In this document: positions 37,281 through 45,551 of the stretch, in pieces
Layout: each line of letters starts with the position of its first letter
Position numbering within the stretch: position 1 is the stretch's first letter
NCBI RefSeq assembly: GCF_013340935.1
Contig: NZ_WHOS01000002.1
Location: forward strand, 248,001 to 312,000
Direction: 5' to 3'
From: Azospirillum melinis
GTDB taxonomy: Bacteria > Pseudomonadota > Alphaproteobacteria > Azospirillales > Azospirillaceae
DNA: 64,000 nt
Notes under the pieces: generated by a model
Told to the model about the DNA's origin: nothing
The model's input: only the letters and a program-made list of their open reading frames with translations
Database searches by the model: none
Position numbers and translations under genes: made by a program

Positions 37281-38933
37281 ATGACACGCGCCGTGATCGG
37301 GGTGGATATGGGGACCGGCAGCGCCCGGGCCGGCATCTTCGACCTTGCCGGCCGCCGGCTGGCCGCCGCCTCCCGCCCGATCCGGATGTGGAAGCCCGAT
37401 CCGGAGTGGGCGGAGCAGTCCTCCGACGACATCTGGGCAGCCGTCTGCGCCGCGGTGCGGGAGGCGATGGCGGCCTGCGCCGAAAAGCCGGAGGTGGTCG
37501 GCATCGGCTTCGACGCCACCTGTTCGCTGGTGGTGCTGGACGCCGCCGGGCGGCCGGTGACGGTCGACCCGGAGGGCGACGATGCCCGCAACGTCATCGT
37601 CTGGATGGACCACCGCGCCATCGACCAGACCGACCGCATCAATGCCGGCGGTCACGAGGTTCTGCGCTATGTCGGCGGCCGGCTCTCGCCGGAGATGCAG
37701 ACGCCGAAGCTGCTGTGGCTGAAGGAGCAGCTTCCGCAAAGCTGGAGCCGCGCCGCCCATTTCTTCGACCTGCCGGATTTCCTGACCTGGCGGGCGACCG
37801 GGTCGGCACGGCGCTCCTTGTGCTCCCTGGTGTGCAAATGGACCTATCTGGGGCATGAGGGACGCTGGGACGACGACTACCTCCGCGCCATCGGGCTGGG
37901 CGATCTGGTCGATGAGGGGCATGCCCGCATCGGCACCGAGGTCGGCGCGGTCGGCAGCGCCGTCGCCGGCGGGCTGAGCCTTGAGGCGGCGCGCGAGCTT
38001 GGGCTGACGCCGGGCATCGCGGTCGGCACCTCGATGATCGACGCCCATGCCGGCGGGATCGGGGTGATCGGGGTGCCGCTGGAGGCGGCGGGCACCGTCG
38101 ATTTCGACCGGCGGCTGGCGCTGATCGGCGGCACGTCGAGCTGCCATATGGTGATGAGCCCCGGTGCCGCGCGCTTCATCCCCGGCGTCTGGGGGCCTTA
38201 CCATTCGGCCATGCTGCCGGGGCTGTGGCTGAACGAGGGCGGGCAGTCGGCGACCGGCGCCTTGATCGACCATGTGGTGCAGGGCCATCCCCGCCATGCC
38301 GACCTCGCCCTTGAGGCCCAGCGGCGCGGCACCACAGTCTACCAGCTGCTGAACGAGGAGCTGGCGGCGCTGGCCGGGCGCAGCGGCGTGCCGATGGCGA
38401 TGCTGACCCGCGACCTGCATGTGCTGCCGGATTTCCACGGCAACCGCTCGCCGCGGGCCGATGCCGGTTTGCGCGGTGCGATCAGCGGGCTCCGCCTGTC
38501 GGACGGGCTGGAGGATCTGGCGCTGCTCTATCTGGCGACGGTGCAGGCGGTGGCCTACGGCACCCGGCACATCGTCGCAGCGATGAACGACCGCGGCTAT
38601 GCCATCGACACCATCCTCGCCTGCGGCGGCGGCACCAGGAATCCGGTGTTCCTGGAAGCCCATGCCGATGCCACCGGCTGCACCCTGGTCCTGCCGGAGG
38701 AGCCGGAGGCGGTGCTGCTGGGCGCGGCCGTGCTGGGGGCGGTGGCGGGTGGCGCCTTCCCCGACATCGCCGCCGGCATGGCCGGGATGAGCCGCGCCGG
38801 CCGCAGCATCATGCCGGCCGAGGGGCCGCTGCGGGCCTATCACGACGCCAAATACGCCGTGTTCCTGCGGATGCACGAGGACCAGATGGCCTACCGGGCC
38901 CTGATGGAGATGGGGATGGAGACGGCCGGCTAG
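37281..38933 (+). CDS. FGGY-family carbohydrate kinase (ribulokinase-like)
   Basis: 550 residues, a length and pattern ([78 protein letters not shown] and [20 protein letters not shown]) fitting the FGGY pentulose kinase group close to human FGGY/D-ribulokinase. Two-lobed ASKHA fold. It would phosphorylate a ketopentose or sugar alcohol product. AGGAGGACACGCC leads the ATG. It ends the operon and is convergent with the LysR gene 7 bases away. The actual substrate cannot be read off. Confidence 0.9.
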   Translation: MTRAVIGVDMGTGSARAGIFDLAGRRLAAASRPIRMWKPDPEWAEQSSDDIWAAVCAAVREAMAACAEKPEVVGIGFDATCSLVVLDAAGRPVTVDPEGDDARNVIVWMDHRAIDQTDRINAGGHEVLRYVGGRLSPEMQTPKLLWLKEQLPQSWSRAAHFFDLPDFLTWRATGSARRSLCSLVCKWTYLGHEGRWDDDYLRAIGLGDLVDEGHARIGTEVGAVGSAVAGGLSLEAARELGLTPGIAVGTSMIDAHAGGIGVIGVPLEAAGTVDFDRRLALIGGTSSCHMVMSPGAARFIPGVWGPYHSAMLPGLWLNEGGQSATGALIDHVVQGHPRHADLALEAQRRGTTVYQLLNEELAALAGRSGVPMAMLTRDLHVLPDFHGNRSPRADAGLRGAISGLRLSDGLEDLALLYLATVQAVAYGTRHIVAAMNDRGYAIDTILACGGGTRNPVFLEAHADATGCTLVLPEEPEAVLLGAAVLGAVAGGAFPDIAAGMAGMSRAGRSIMPAEGPLRAYHDAKYAVFLRMHEDQMAYRALMEMGMETAG

Positions 38934-38940
38934 AACCGCC

Positions 38941-39939
38941 TCACATCACGCACTCGCGCAGCTCCTCCCGCTCCACCGGCGCCTTGGTTTTCTCAGCCTT
39001 GTGTTTCTCGCAGCTGTCGTCCGGCAGATCCTCGCCCTGGAGCAGCGGGCAGCGCTCGAACAGCTCGGCCAGCCAGTCTACGAAGACCCGCACCTTCGGC
39101 GACAGGTGCCGGTTCTGCGGGTAGACGGCGGAGATCGGGATTCGGGGCGGGCGCCAGTCGGCCAGAATCTCGCGCAGGGCGCCGCTGCGCAGGTGCGGCA
39201 ACACCATGAAGCGGGCGGGCTGCAGGATGCCCTGCCCCTCCAGCCCGCAGGTGACATAGGCGTCGGCGTCGTTGACCGAGATGACGCCCTTCATGGTGAT
39301 TTCCTTCACCTCGCCGTCGCGCTGGAAGCAAAGCTCCATGTTCCGGCCTGTGCGGTTGCTGAAGTAATTCACCGCGATGTGGCGCTCCAGATCCTCGATG
39401 GTTTTGGGCACACCATGCTCGGCGAGATAGGCCGGACTGGCGCAGGTGATCGGCTGCATGGCGCCGATGCGCCGGGCAAGCAGGCTGGAGTCCGCCAGCT
39501 CGCCGACGCGGACGACGCAGTCGACCCCCTCCTGGATCAGGTCCACGGCGCGGTCGCCCAGCCCCAGCATCAGCTCGATGTCGGGGTATTTGGCGTGGAA
39601 TTCATGGATCGAGGGGATGATGACCAGCCGGCCGATGGAGCCCGGCATGTCCACCCGCAACCGGCCGCGCGGCGTCTTGCGGGCGCTGGTGAAGGTGGAT
39701 TCGATCTCGTCGATTTCCGACAGGATGCGGCTGGCGCCCTCCAGATAGGCGGCGCCGTCCAGCGTCAGGTTGAGCTTGCGCGTGGTGCGCTGAAGCAGGC
39801 GCACGCCCAGCGCCGCCTCCAGATTCTGGATGGTCGTCGTCACCGAGGCGCGCGGCAGGCCCAGCGTTTCCGCCGCCTTCGAGAAGCTGTTCGCCTCGAC
39901 CACCCGGATGAAGACGCGCATCGCATGCAGCTTGTCCAT
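38941..39939 (-). CDS. LysR-family transcriptional regulator
   Basis: 332 residues. HTH near the start (MRVFIRVVEANSFSKAAETLGLPRASVTTTIQNLEAALG), then an effector domain (GRLRVDMPGSIGRLVIIPSIHEF, ARRIGAMQPITCASPAYLAEHG, AYVTCGLEGQGILQPARFMV). It has an unusual charged C-terminal tail with several cysteines (CPLLQ, SCEKHKAEKTKAP). The pattern resembles the AraC-type-independent LysR group that guards oxidoreductase genes. There is no divergent partner; its target is not visible, with a 152-base gap before the next gene. Confidence 0.9.
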   Translation of the reverse strand: MDKLHAMRVFIRVVEANSFSKAAETLGLPRASVTTTIQNLEAALGVRLLQRTTRKLNLTLDGAAYLEGASRILSEIDEIESTFTSARKTPRGRLRVDMPGSIGRLVIIPSIHEFHAKYPDIELMLGLGDRAVDLIQEGVDCVVRVGELADSSLLARRIGAMQPITCASPAYLAEHGVPKTIEDLERHIAVNYFSNRTGRNMELCFQRDGEVKEITMKGVISVNDADAYVTCGLEGQGILQPARFMVLPHLRSGALREILADWRPPRIPISAVYPQNRHLSPKVRVFVDWLAELFERCPLLQGEDLPDDSCEKHKAEKTKAPVEREELRECVM

Positions 39940-40092
39940 ACGGACCCCGTCCTTTCAATCGCGGCTCCCGCAAGTCGGGAGAGTGTCCGCTGAAGAACGG
40001 CGAATAGCAATCGGGCGGTCGCGGATCAAGGGTGGTGGGTGTACCGCGATGGGATGGAACGGCGTGGAACGCATTCCGGCGACTGTTCCATG

Positions 40093-40800
40093 CTACCGCC
40101 GGCCGGGGAACGGGCCGGCGGCGCGGCGGGGCACCGGGCCGGGGTTGAGGTTGGGGTAGTCCTCATACTGGTTGACGGTCCAGGGGAAGACGCCCTTCGG
40201 CCCCACCGCCTCCGGCTGGGCGATGACGGCGGCAATCATGGCAGGGCTGGGCGGGCAGCGCTCGCGGATGGCGCCGGGGATGTCGTCGTCGAGTTCGGGG
40301 ACGGTGACGGCGGGCGGGTCTTCCGGTCTCGGGGCCGGTCTCGGGGACGGCTTCGGGGCGGGCGGCTGATCGGGTTTGGAGTCCTGTCGCTTGGCCGTGG
40401 GCAAGTCGAGGCCGGCGAACAGGCCGAGCCGCTCGGCCAGCCAGCGCACGGTGGCGGGATCGCCGGAGGTCACCAGCCGCTCGATCTGCTCGGCCACGAG
40501 GATGCGCAGCGAGGGCAGGCGCAGTTCGGCCTCGCGGTTCAGCGCCTGTCTCTCCCACCACACCCTGTGACGGAAATCCTTTGAGCCGTAATAGGCGCGC
40601 CACAGCGTGGTGCGGCTGCATCCCATCGCACGGGAGACCTGAAGGAAGCTGTTGCCGCGGGCCAGCATGCCGGCGGCCATGATCCACTGTTCCTCATGGA
40701 ACTGCGATCCGGGGACCAGCGAGCCTTCGGACGGCGTCGGCGGCTCCTCCGCCCAGCGGGGGAAATTGTCGTCGGTGAAGCTGCGGGGATCGAGAGGCAT
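40093..40800 (-). CDS. Hypothetical protein with HTH and Pro-rich region
   Basis: 235 residues. The N-terminal half contains a helix-turn-helix-like stretch (QWIMAAGMLARGNSFLQVSRAMGCSRTTLWRAYYGSKDF) reminiscent of resolvase or small-terminase HTH units, then a helical segment (LRILVAEQIERLVTSGDPATVRWLAERLG). Residues about 125-165 are Pro/Lys/Arg-rich (PKPSPRPAPRPEDPPAV). The start at 40800 follows GGAG; an in-frame ATG lies 15 bases upstream. I do not recognise a family with a defined function. It lies between a LysR and an NCS2 permease and may be a prophage or plasmid relic. Confidence 0.6.
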   Translation of the reverse strand: MPLDPRSFTDDNFPRWAEEPPTPSEGSLVPGSQFHEEQWIMAAGMLARGNSFLQVSRAMGCSRTTLWRAYYGSKDFRHRVWWERQALNREAELRLPSLRILVAEQIERLVTSGDPATVRWLAERLGLFAGLDLPTAKRQDSKPDQPPAPKPSPRPAPRPEDPPAVTVPELDDDIPGAIRERCPPSPAMIAAVIAQPEAVGPKGVFPWTVNQYEDYPNLNPGPVPRRAAGPFPGRR

Positions 40801-40963
40801 GGCAGGGCTCCGCAAATGGGTGGACCAAATGCGGAGAGGGTATGGGACTTTAGTCCTTTAATGGAGAGTTTTTGTCAAAAGCCGGAGCTGGACACGGGGG
40901 GACCGATGCGCCGCCGCCGTCCCCGGCAGTACCGGGAGGGCGGCGGCGCGGGGAGTGTCGCCC

Positions 40964-42289
40964 TCAGTGGAGCGTCGCGCCGTCAGGCCCGGAGGCGGTG
41001 CGGACAACCTCGCGCGCCCGCCCAATGCCGAGCAGCTGGTAGAGGCCGAGGGCGGCGATGGTCGCAGTGCCGATGCCGCCGATGGAGAAGCCGCCGGCGG
41101 TGACGGTGAAATTGCCGGCGCCGAGCACCAGCGTCACGCCGACGGTAATGAGGTTGCGCGGATCGGAGAAATCGACGCGGTTGTCGACCCACAGCCGCAC
41201 CATCGCCGCGGCGATCAGGCCGAAGACGACGGTCGCCAGCCCACCCAGCACCGGGGCCGGAATGGTCCGCAGCAGGGCGCCGAACTTCGGCGAGAAGCCC
41301 AGCAGGATGGCAGCAACGGCGGCGACGACGAAGATCAGGGTGGAGAAGACGCGGGTGACCGCCATCACGCCCATGTTCTCGACATAGGTGGTGACGCCGG
41401 TGCCGCCGCCGCTGCCGGACACGATGGTGGCGATGCCGTCGCCGATGAAGCCGCGGCCGATGAAGCGGTCGAGGTTGCGCCCGGTCATCGCGCCGATGGC
41501 CTTGATGTGGCCGAGATTCTCGGCGACGAGGATGAAGGCGATGGGGGCGACCAGCGCCATGGCGCCGGCATCGAAGGTCGGCGTGCGGAAGGCCGGCATG
41601 CCGAACCAGGGGGCGGCGTCCAGCTCGGCGAAGCTGACCGGCGGCAGCAGGCCCATGCCGTTTGCCAGCACGAGATAGAAGACATAGCCGGCGGCGATGC
41701 CGACGAGGATCGACACCCGGCGGATGGCGAGCGGGGCGTAGACCGCGATGAGGGCGGTGGCGAGCAGCGTAAACAGGGCGACGAGGATGTGCGGCCCCGT
41801 CCCCTCGATGCCCTTGACCGCGACCGGCGACAGGTTGAGGCCGATGGCGGCACCCACCGCGCCGGTGACCGCCGGCGGCATCAGCCGCTCGATCCAGTTG
41901 GTGCTGGTGTAGCTGACCAGCAGGCCGATCAGGACATAGACGGCGCCGGCCGCGATGATGCCGCCGAGCGCCGGCCCGATGTTCGGGTTCGGCCCCTGGC
42001 CGCTGTAGCTGGTGACCGCGATCACCACGGCGATGAAGGAGAAGGAGGACCCCAGATAGCTCGGCACCCGCCCGGCGGTGAGCACGAGGAACAGCAGGGT
42101 GCCGATGCCGGAGAACAGCACCGCGAGGTTCGGATCGAACCCCATCAGCAGCGGCCCAAGGATGGTCGAGCCGGACATGGCGACGAGATGCTGGACGCCG
42201 AGCGTCAGGGTCGAGCCCCAGGGAAGCCGCTCGTCCGGCTGGACGACGGGGCCGGTCGCGAGCGGCCAGCGCGGGAAGAAATCTGCCAT
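40964..42289 (-). CDS. NCS2-family nucleobase permease (UraA/RutG-like)
   Basis: 441 residues with about 14 hydrophobic segments. Signatures: GVQHLVAMSGSTILGPLLMGFD, PSYLGSSFSFIAV, VTGAVGAAIGLNL, IAFILVAENLGHIKAIGAMTGRN, SGSGGGTGVTTYVENMGVMAVTRVFST and PAPVLGGLATVVFGLIA. These are NCS2 motifs of the uracil-proton symporter type (UraA/RutG-like). The start at 42289 agrees with the typical N-terminus RLPWGSTLTLGVQHL. The substrate is probably uracil or another pyrimidine. No regulator or catabolic partner is adjacent. Confidence 0.9.
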   Translation of the reverse strand: MADFFPRWPLATGPVVQPDERLPWGSTLTLGVQHLVAMSGSTILGPLLMGFDPNLAVLFSGIGTLLFLVLTAGRVPSYLGSSFSFIAVVIAVTSYSGQGPNPNIGPALGGIIAAGAVYVLIGLLVSYTSTNWIERLMPPAVTGAVGAAIGLNLSPVAVKGIEGTGPHILVALFTLLATALIAVYAPLAIRRVSILVGIAAGYVFYLVLANGMGLLPPVSFAELDAAPWFGMPAFRTPTFDAGAMALVAPIAFILVAENLGHIKAIGAMTGRNLDRFIGRGFIGDGIATIVSGSGGGTGVTTYVENMGVMAVTRVFSTLIFVVAAVAAILLGFSPKFGALLRTIPAPVLGGLATVVFGLIAAAMVRLWVDNRVDFSDPRNLITVGVTLVLGAGNFTVTAGGFSIGGIGTATIAALGLYQLLGIGRAREVVRTASGPDGATLH

Positions 42290-42533
42290 AGAGGGTTTGT
42301 CCGAAGAGGGGTGGAACGGCAATGGTGCCGGTGGGTGAATTGTCGCCCGCTTTTTGGCGTCTGCGGGGGCATTGCGCCACATTTTTGTGCGGAAGCGGTA
42401 GGAACGTCAGCAACAAGACCGGACGGGGACATTCAGCGCCACGTCCATGCTTCAAGTCCTGACGGCCACATGATGCACAAGGCTGCGGATCGACCCGCCA
42501 GAGGGCTAGGCCGACCCGCAGGAGTGCCCCCGG

Positions 42534-42764
42534 TTACCGCCTGTACTCAGGGGGACAAACAGGACGCGCACTCCGGTAACGGCGACCATGGACAATATGG
42601 TTCACCGTCCCACCATTGAGACCAGTTTGAATTGCCGCTTCAGTCTGCGTTGTGCGTTCTACTTCAATCAGCCACTTAACGTAACAAGCCTTCATGAAGT
42701 TGGCGCGACGCGGGGAGTGAAGTTCTGCCTTGAATTCGGTGCGGCTATCGTGGTGAGAGTGCAT
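42534..42764 (-). CDS. Small HTH-like hypothetical protein
   Basis: 76 residues. The central part (ACYVKWLIEVERTTQTEAA, IQTGLNGGTVNHIVHGRRY) looks like a short helix-turn-helix in a small basic protein, with AGGAGCAAACTA ahead of ATG 42764, an almost perfect ribosome-binding site. An upstream start at 42797 is less well supported. I recall similar small proteins in alphaproteobacteria, but no function is established. It lies at the edge of the lower-GC stretch. Confidence 0.6.
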   Translation of the reverse strand: MHSHHDSRTEFKAELHSPRRANFMKACYVKWLIEVERTTQTEAAIQTGLNGGTVNHIVHGRRYRSARPVCPPEYRR

Positions 42765-43480
42765 TAGTTTGCTCCTAAACACATGGTTTACGAGCACTTG
42801 ACCCTTGAAAAATGCGAGCTCATGCGTTAGCGTAATTCCGCTTTCTCAAAAGCATGAACCGCAAGTCAAGTGCATTTTTGCGGTTAAGTTCTAAAGTGGC
42901 TCTCCCCACGAACTGGACTGGAACTCCGGTTCTGGGGAGCGTCCGCTCAGCCGCATATCACTAGCTGGGCTTCTGACGCCGGACAAAGTTAGGGCGTTGT
43001 GGCCTTGCAGCCTCCTTCGTTGCCTAGGGGAATTCGCACCAGCGCTCTATAGGCACGACGTAGCGACGTGTGTCGCGTTGAGTAGTACATGCAGACAAAA
43101 GAGCGAGTCCGCGGGTTGCTGTCAAGCGCCGCCGGTACCAGTAATATTGCTGCTGGTCTCCGCTGCGCCCCACAGGTTGACTACGGGGACTTTAAGAAGC
43201 GCAAATGATAATGCTTCTCAAGTTGCAACATATTGATAAATAAGGAATTTATGTCGAATTCGCGGTTTTCCGCGATGCGTACAAGCATAGTTGCGCCTCA
43301 AAAGCGCCGCATTCTGCCCTCGTCACTGACAGTGACATGAAGATCGGTCAGGTACCCAAACAAGAACATGATGTTCATTTCGGCATGCTTTTGGTGCGAC
43401 TCGGAGAATGCAGAACGAGGCCATCTGAGCGGCAGTGCATACGCTCAGCGAATACAGAGCGGGTGGTCAATATGAGCGAG
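42765..43480. other. Gene-poor lower-GC stretch
   Basis: This stretch is about 716 bases with no gene I can support; small open frames at 42997-43236 and 43337-43588 lack ribosome-binding sites and recognisable domains. The inverted repeat AACCGCAA-N13-TTGCGGTT (42857-42885) lies about 95 bases upstream of the 76-residue gene and may be a control element. Base composition is clearly less GC-rich than the window average. Confidence 0.6.
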
Positions 43481-43774
43481 TCAGTCGGCGTGGCAGCACG
43501 CAATGAAAGCATCATCGCTTTCGTGCACGAACGTCGTTCGCAATCCGGCAGCGATTATATCGGCCAATCGCAGGGCGGCTTCAAATGACTGAGCCTTCCC
43601 GAGAACGTCGATACCACCGTTGCCAGGGAGATCGCTAGCTTCGAAAACAAAGTACCCACTGAACCCAAGGTGCTCTGCACCTGAGTCAACTATCGTCTGA
43701 CGCGAAAGGGTGGCAATATGAACACTCCGCCCCTCACCGATCTTCGCGCTCATGAGGATATCGTCCATGGCCAT
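43481..43774 (-). CDS. Small hypothetical protein
   Basis: 97 residues from ATG 43774, chosen because GGGGGGAAAGCG precedes it; a longer frame begins at 43879. Stretches such as MSAKIGEGRSVHIATLSRQTIV, GAEHLGFSGYFVFEASD and SFEAALRLADIIAAGLRTTFVHES look like an ordered small globular protein. I do not recognise it. Its start overlaps by 8 bases the divergent start of the next gene, so one of the two may be mis-called. It lies in the lower-GC region, suggesting transfer. Confidence 0.55.
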   Translation of the reverse strand: MAMDDILMSAKIGEGRSVHIATLSRQTIVDSGAEHLGFSGYFVFEASDLPGNGGIDVLGKAQSFEAALRLADIIAAGLRTTFVHESDDAFIACCHAD

Positions 43775-44486
43775 CGCTTTCCCCCCGGTGCGGCAAGCGC
43801 CCAGGATTTCCACCAACGAACTTGCCCTCTTCATGGTGTCGTCTGACACGGCAAGGGTAAGTATCATTCGAAGGGCCAAGAACCCTCAAACTCCACCTAT
43901 CATCCGATATCGCGACGCGAGGGCAGCAATCTGCCAATATTTAACAGATATTCGTCGCCCTGTGAATTGCCTTGTTACTGCTGAGAATATGCTTTCTCAA
44001 CGGATGGATGATCCCTCTGAAAGCAGCATGCGGAAAGAGGATGCACGTCATTCTATTGAAGTCCTGCACGCTATTCAGAGAATGTCCAATAGGCTTTCCG
44101 CGTTTCATTTCATTCCTGCCCCAAACAGCCAGCCAAAGCTAACAATACAAGGCGTCGAAATCTCTGTGCGTGCAGACATGCTGGTCCATGGATCGAGTCG
44201 GAGTCAGCAGCAGATAGGGGCAGCAATTCTGAGAATGACTCAGGACGACGCGGACACGGACTCTGCGAGAGCTCGGCGTCAGGAAATGGGCTACTGCGTC
44301 GCCGCATTGGCGCGGCTTCACGTTGAGCAACACATCCAATCAGAACGTGTTGCGTCCAATCGACTTTGCATGTCGATAGACGTTCAGCATGGGGAGGTAT
44401 TCCAAGCCCCTAACAGCAACGTCCGTAGGGTGAATGACATTGAGAGCGCTTGCCGGTTTATAGCGGCAATGTGGGATCAGGTCTGA
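43767..44486 (+). CDS. Hypothetical protein in atypical-composition region
   Basis: 239 residues, beginning MAIAFPPVRQAPRIST. GAGGA precedes the ATG. Segments such as RYRDARAAICQYLTDIRRPVN, RHSIEVLHAIQRMSNRL, VEISVRADMLVH, RRQEMGYCVAALARLHVEQHI and NDIESACRFIAAMWDQV suggest a soluble alpha/beta protein. No family recognised; codon use looks less GC-rich than neighbours, and the 5' end overlaps the opposite-strand gene. It may encode a defence, phage or plasmid function, but there is no direct evidence. Confidence 0.55.
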   Translation: MAIAFPPVRQAPRISTNELALFMVSSDTARVSIIRRAKNPQTPPIIRYRDARAAICQYLTDIRRPVNCLVTAENMLSQRMDDPSESSMRKEDARHSIEVLHAIQRMSNRLSAFHFIPAPNSQPKLTIQGVEISVRADMLVHGSSRSQQQIGAAILRMTQDDADTDSARARRQEMGYCVAALARLHVEQHIQSERVASNRLCMSIDVQHGEVFQAPNSNVRRVNDIESACRFIAAMWDQV

Positions 44487-44639
44487 TCCTGATGCGGCGG
44501 CAGCACCGCCTTGAAGGCGGCGACGGTGTCATGGCTGAAGCCGCAAGCCATGAAAAACTTAGCCTTCGGGGTGATCGGGCACCAGCAGGCAATGGGTGAT
44601 CTTCTTGAGGTCCAGCGTTGCCCTGTCGGCGTCAGGCAC
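44477..44639 (-). pseudogene. DUF6883-like remnant with frameshift
   Basis: The minus frame starts GTG at 44639 (VPDADRATLDLKKITHCLLVPDHP) and hits TAA at about 44562 after four Cs. Dropping one C from that run restores DHPKAKFFMACGFSHDTVAAF up to a TGA at 44477, matching the DUF6883 pattern I recall. The intact length would be about 54 codons, short for the family. The GTG overlaps the stop of the preceding DUF4926 frame, the usual DUF4926-DUF6883 pairing. A sequencing error in the C run is an alternative. Confidence 0.55.
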
Positions 44640-44892
44640 GTGCATGTCGAATGGCGTCCGGCATGACGGTGGCGACGGTGTGGAAGGGTTTCGCGAACTC
44701 GACCTCGTAGGCGGCACCACCCCGGTATATGCCGACGACGGTCCCCATCGACCCGGCAGGCAGCACGCCGTCCTCGGTCTCCACCGGCTTGGACAGCGCC
44801 ACCCGCGTGAGTTCCTCGGTCGGCTCGTGCGCTCCGGTGTCAGTCGGGCGCTTTTGCGGATTCCACGTGGAGCGCTCCATGGGCACGGACAT
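44632..44892 (-). CDS. DUF4926 domain protein
   Basis: 86 residues from ATG 44892, preceded by GGGGAGGTCGTG. The C-terminal core (LTRVALSKPVETEDGVLPAGSMGTVVGIYRGG, AAYEVEFAKPFHTVATVM) is the SH3-like DUF4926 pattern, small proteins of unknown function often paired with DUF6883 and found near toxin or mobile loci. The frame also continues upstream into the IS fragment, giving a longer chimeric open frame, but the strong ribosome-binding site favours this start. The partner gene is frameshifted. Confidence 0.6.
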   Translation of the reverse strand: MSVPMERSTWNPQKRPTDTGAHEPTEELTRVALSKPVETEDGVLPAGSMGTVVGIYRGGAAYEVEFAKPFHTVATVMPDAIRHARA

Positions 44893-45095
44893 CACGACCT
44901 CCCCTGCCGGATAGCTGCCCTTGTGGCACTCCGGAAGATCGCCCTGGAGCTTGATGAACCGGACATAGTCCACATCCCCGCCGAAGGCCCCCTCCACCGC
45001 TTCCAGATACGCTTTGTGCCCGTCAGTGGTGATCTGCACCCGGTTGTTCAGCCCGCTGGGAGTCGCCCATCAGCACGATGGCAGACTGCCCAGCG
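44893..45095 (-). pseudogene. Decayed IS1-like transposase fragment
   Basis: The minus strand encodes NNRVQITTDGHKAYLEAVEGAFGGD and VDYVRFIKLQGDLPECHKGS, close to a transposase segment I know from IS1-like elements in alphaproteobacteria. Just upstream AIVLMGDSQRAEQ reads in another frame, so there is a frameshift, and both ends of the gene are missing. No terminal repeats were found. This marks the region as a former mobile-element site. Confidence 0.6.
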
Positions 45096-45108
45096 GGCCT
45101 TTGGGCAG
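45086..45108 (-). terminator. Hairpin after the 63-residue gene
   Basis: CTGCCCA and TGGGCAG form a 7-bp stem on the minus strand just past the stop of the 45112-45303 gene. A longer outer repeat GCCCGCTGGG...CCCAGCGGGC (45051-45098) also occurs. Confidence 0.45.
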
Positions 45109-45111
45109 GGC

Positions 45112-45303
45112 TCAATTCCCTGCCTGATCGCCGTCAGCCAACTGCTCTTTGACGATGTGTCCCGTCTCGATATCAATGATCTGCACGTCGTTATAAATGC
45201 CTTGTTGGCGGAGTTCGTTGGCCTTCTTGAGCGCACCTTCGAGAGTGTCCCGCTTCAGGCCCATAACGCCAACCTGAGAACTCCCCGTGATGTGATAGCG
45301 CAT
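45112..45303 (-). CDS. Small conserved hypothetical protein
   Basis: 63 residues from ATG 45303, behind GGAGGAAGCGAAA. The sequence MRYHITGSSQVGVMGLKRDT, ALKKANELRQQGIYNDVQI, DIETGHIVKEQL reads as one small alpha/beta domain. I believe similar short proteins are common in alphaproteobacteria, but no function is known. It lies at the end of the atypical region, divergent from the hydrolase-efflux operon. Confidence 0.65.
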   Translation of the reverse strand: MRYHITGSSQVGVMGLKRDTLEGALKKANELRQQGIYNDVQIIDIETGHIVKEQLADGDQAGN

Positions 45304-45551
45304 TTTCGCTTCCTCCACCGTTATGCTTTCCGTTGAGCATATAGGATCGTGCAGCCGGATGCGAATGCCCTTCACGCCGGGAGGACACCGGCCCGAATAG
45401 CCCTTCCCCCACAAACAGCCACCGCCACCCTGCCGCGATTGTTCGTCCCGGCTGAATTCTGTTCCCAGCCGCAGCGGCTTTATCCCACCCGTGCACCTGC
45501 ACATTATCCCTCTTGCCGCATTGCAGGAGGGGCGCTGGTCGCCGGATCGGG

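Noticed and set aside
35190-38876. Open frame of 1228 codons on the minus strand
   Set aside because: Antisense to the DUF4432 protein and two kinases, which have clear domain matches and ribosome-binding sites.
30566-38933. Autoinducer-2 (Lsr) uptake and processing system
   Set aside because: Layout is similar, but the aldolase is a true DeoC rather than LsrF, there is no LsrR or LsrG, and a ribokinase-like gene is present; a sugar locus fits better.
42997-43236. 79-codon plus-strand open frame
   Set aside because: No ribosome-binding site and a Cys/Ser/Leu-rich mix typical of chance translation.
43337-43588. Small plus-strand open frame in the lower-GC region
   Set aside because: No ribosome-binding site, no recognised motif, and its 3' half runs antisense to the 97-residue gene.
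44596-45336. 246-codon plus-strand open frame
   Set aside because: Opposite to DUF4926, the IS fragment and the 63-residue gene, each of which matches a recognisable sequence or has a good ribosome-binding site.
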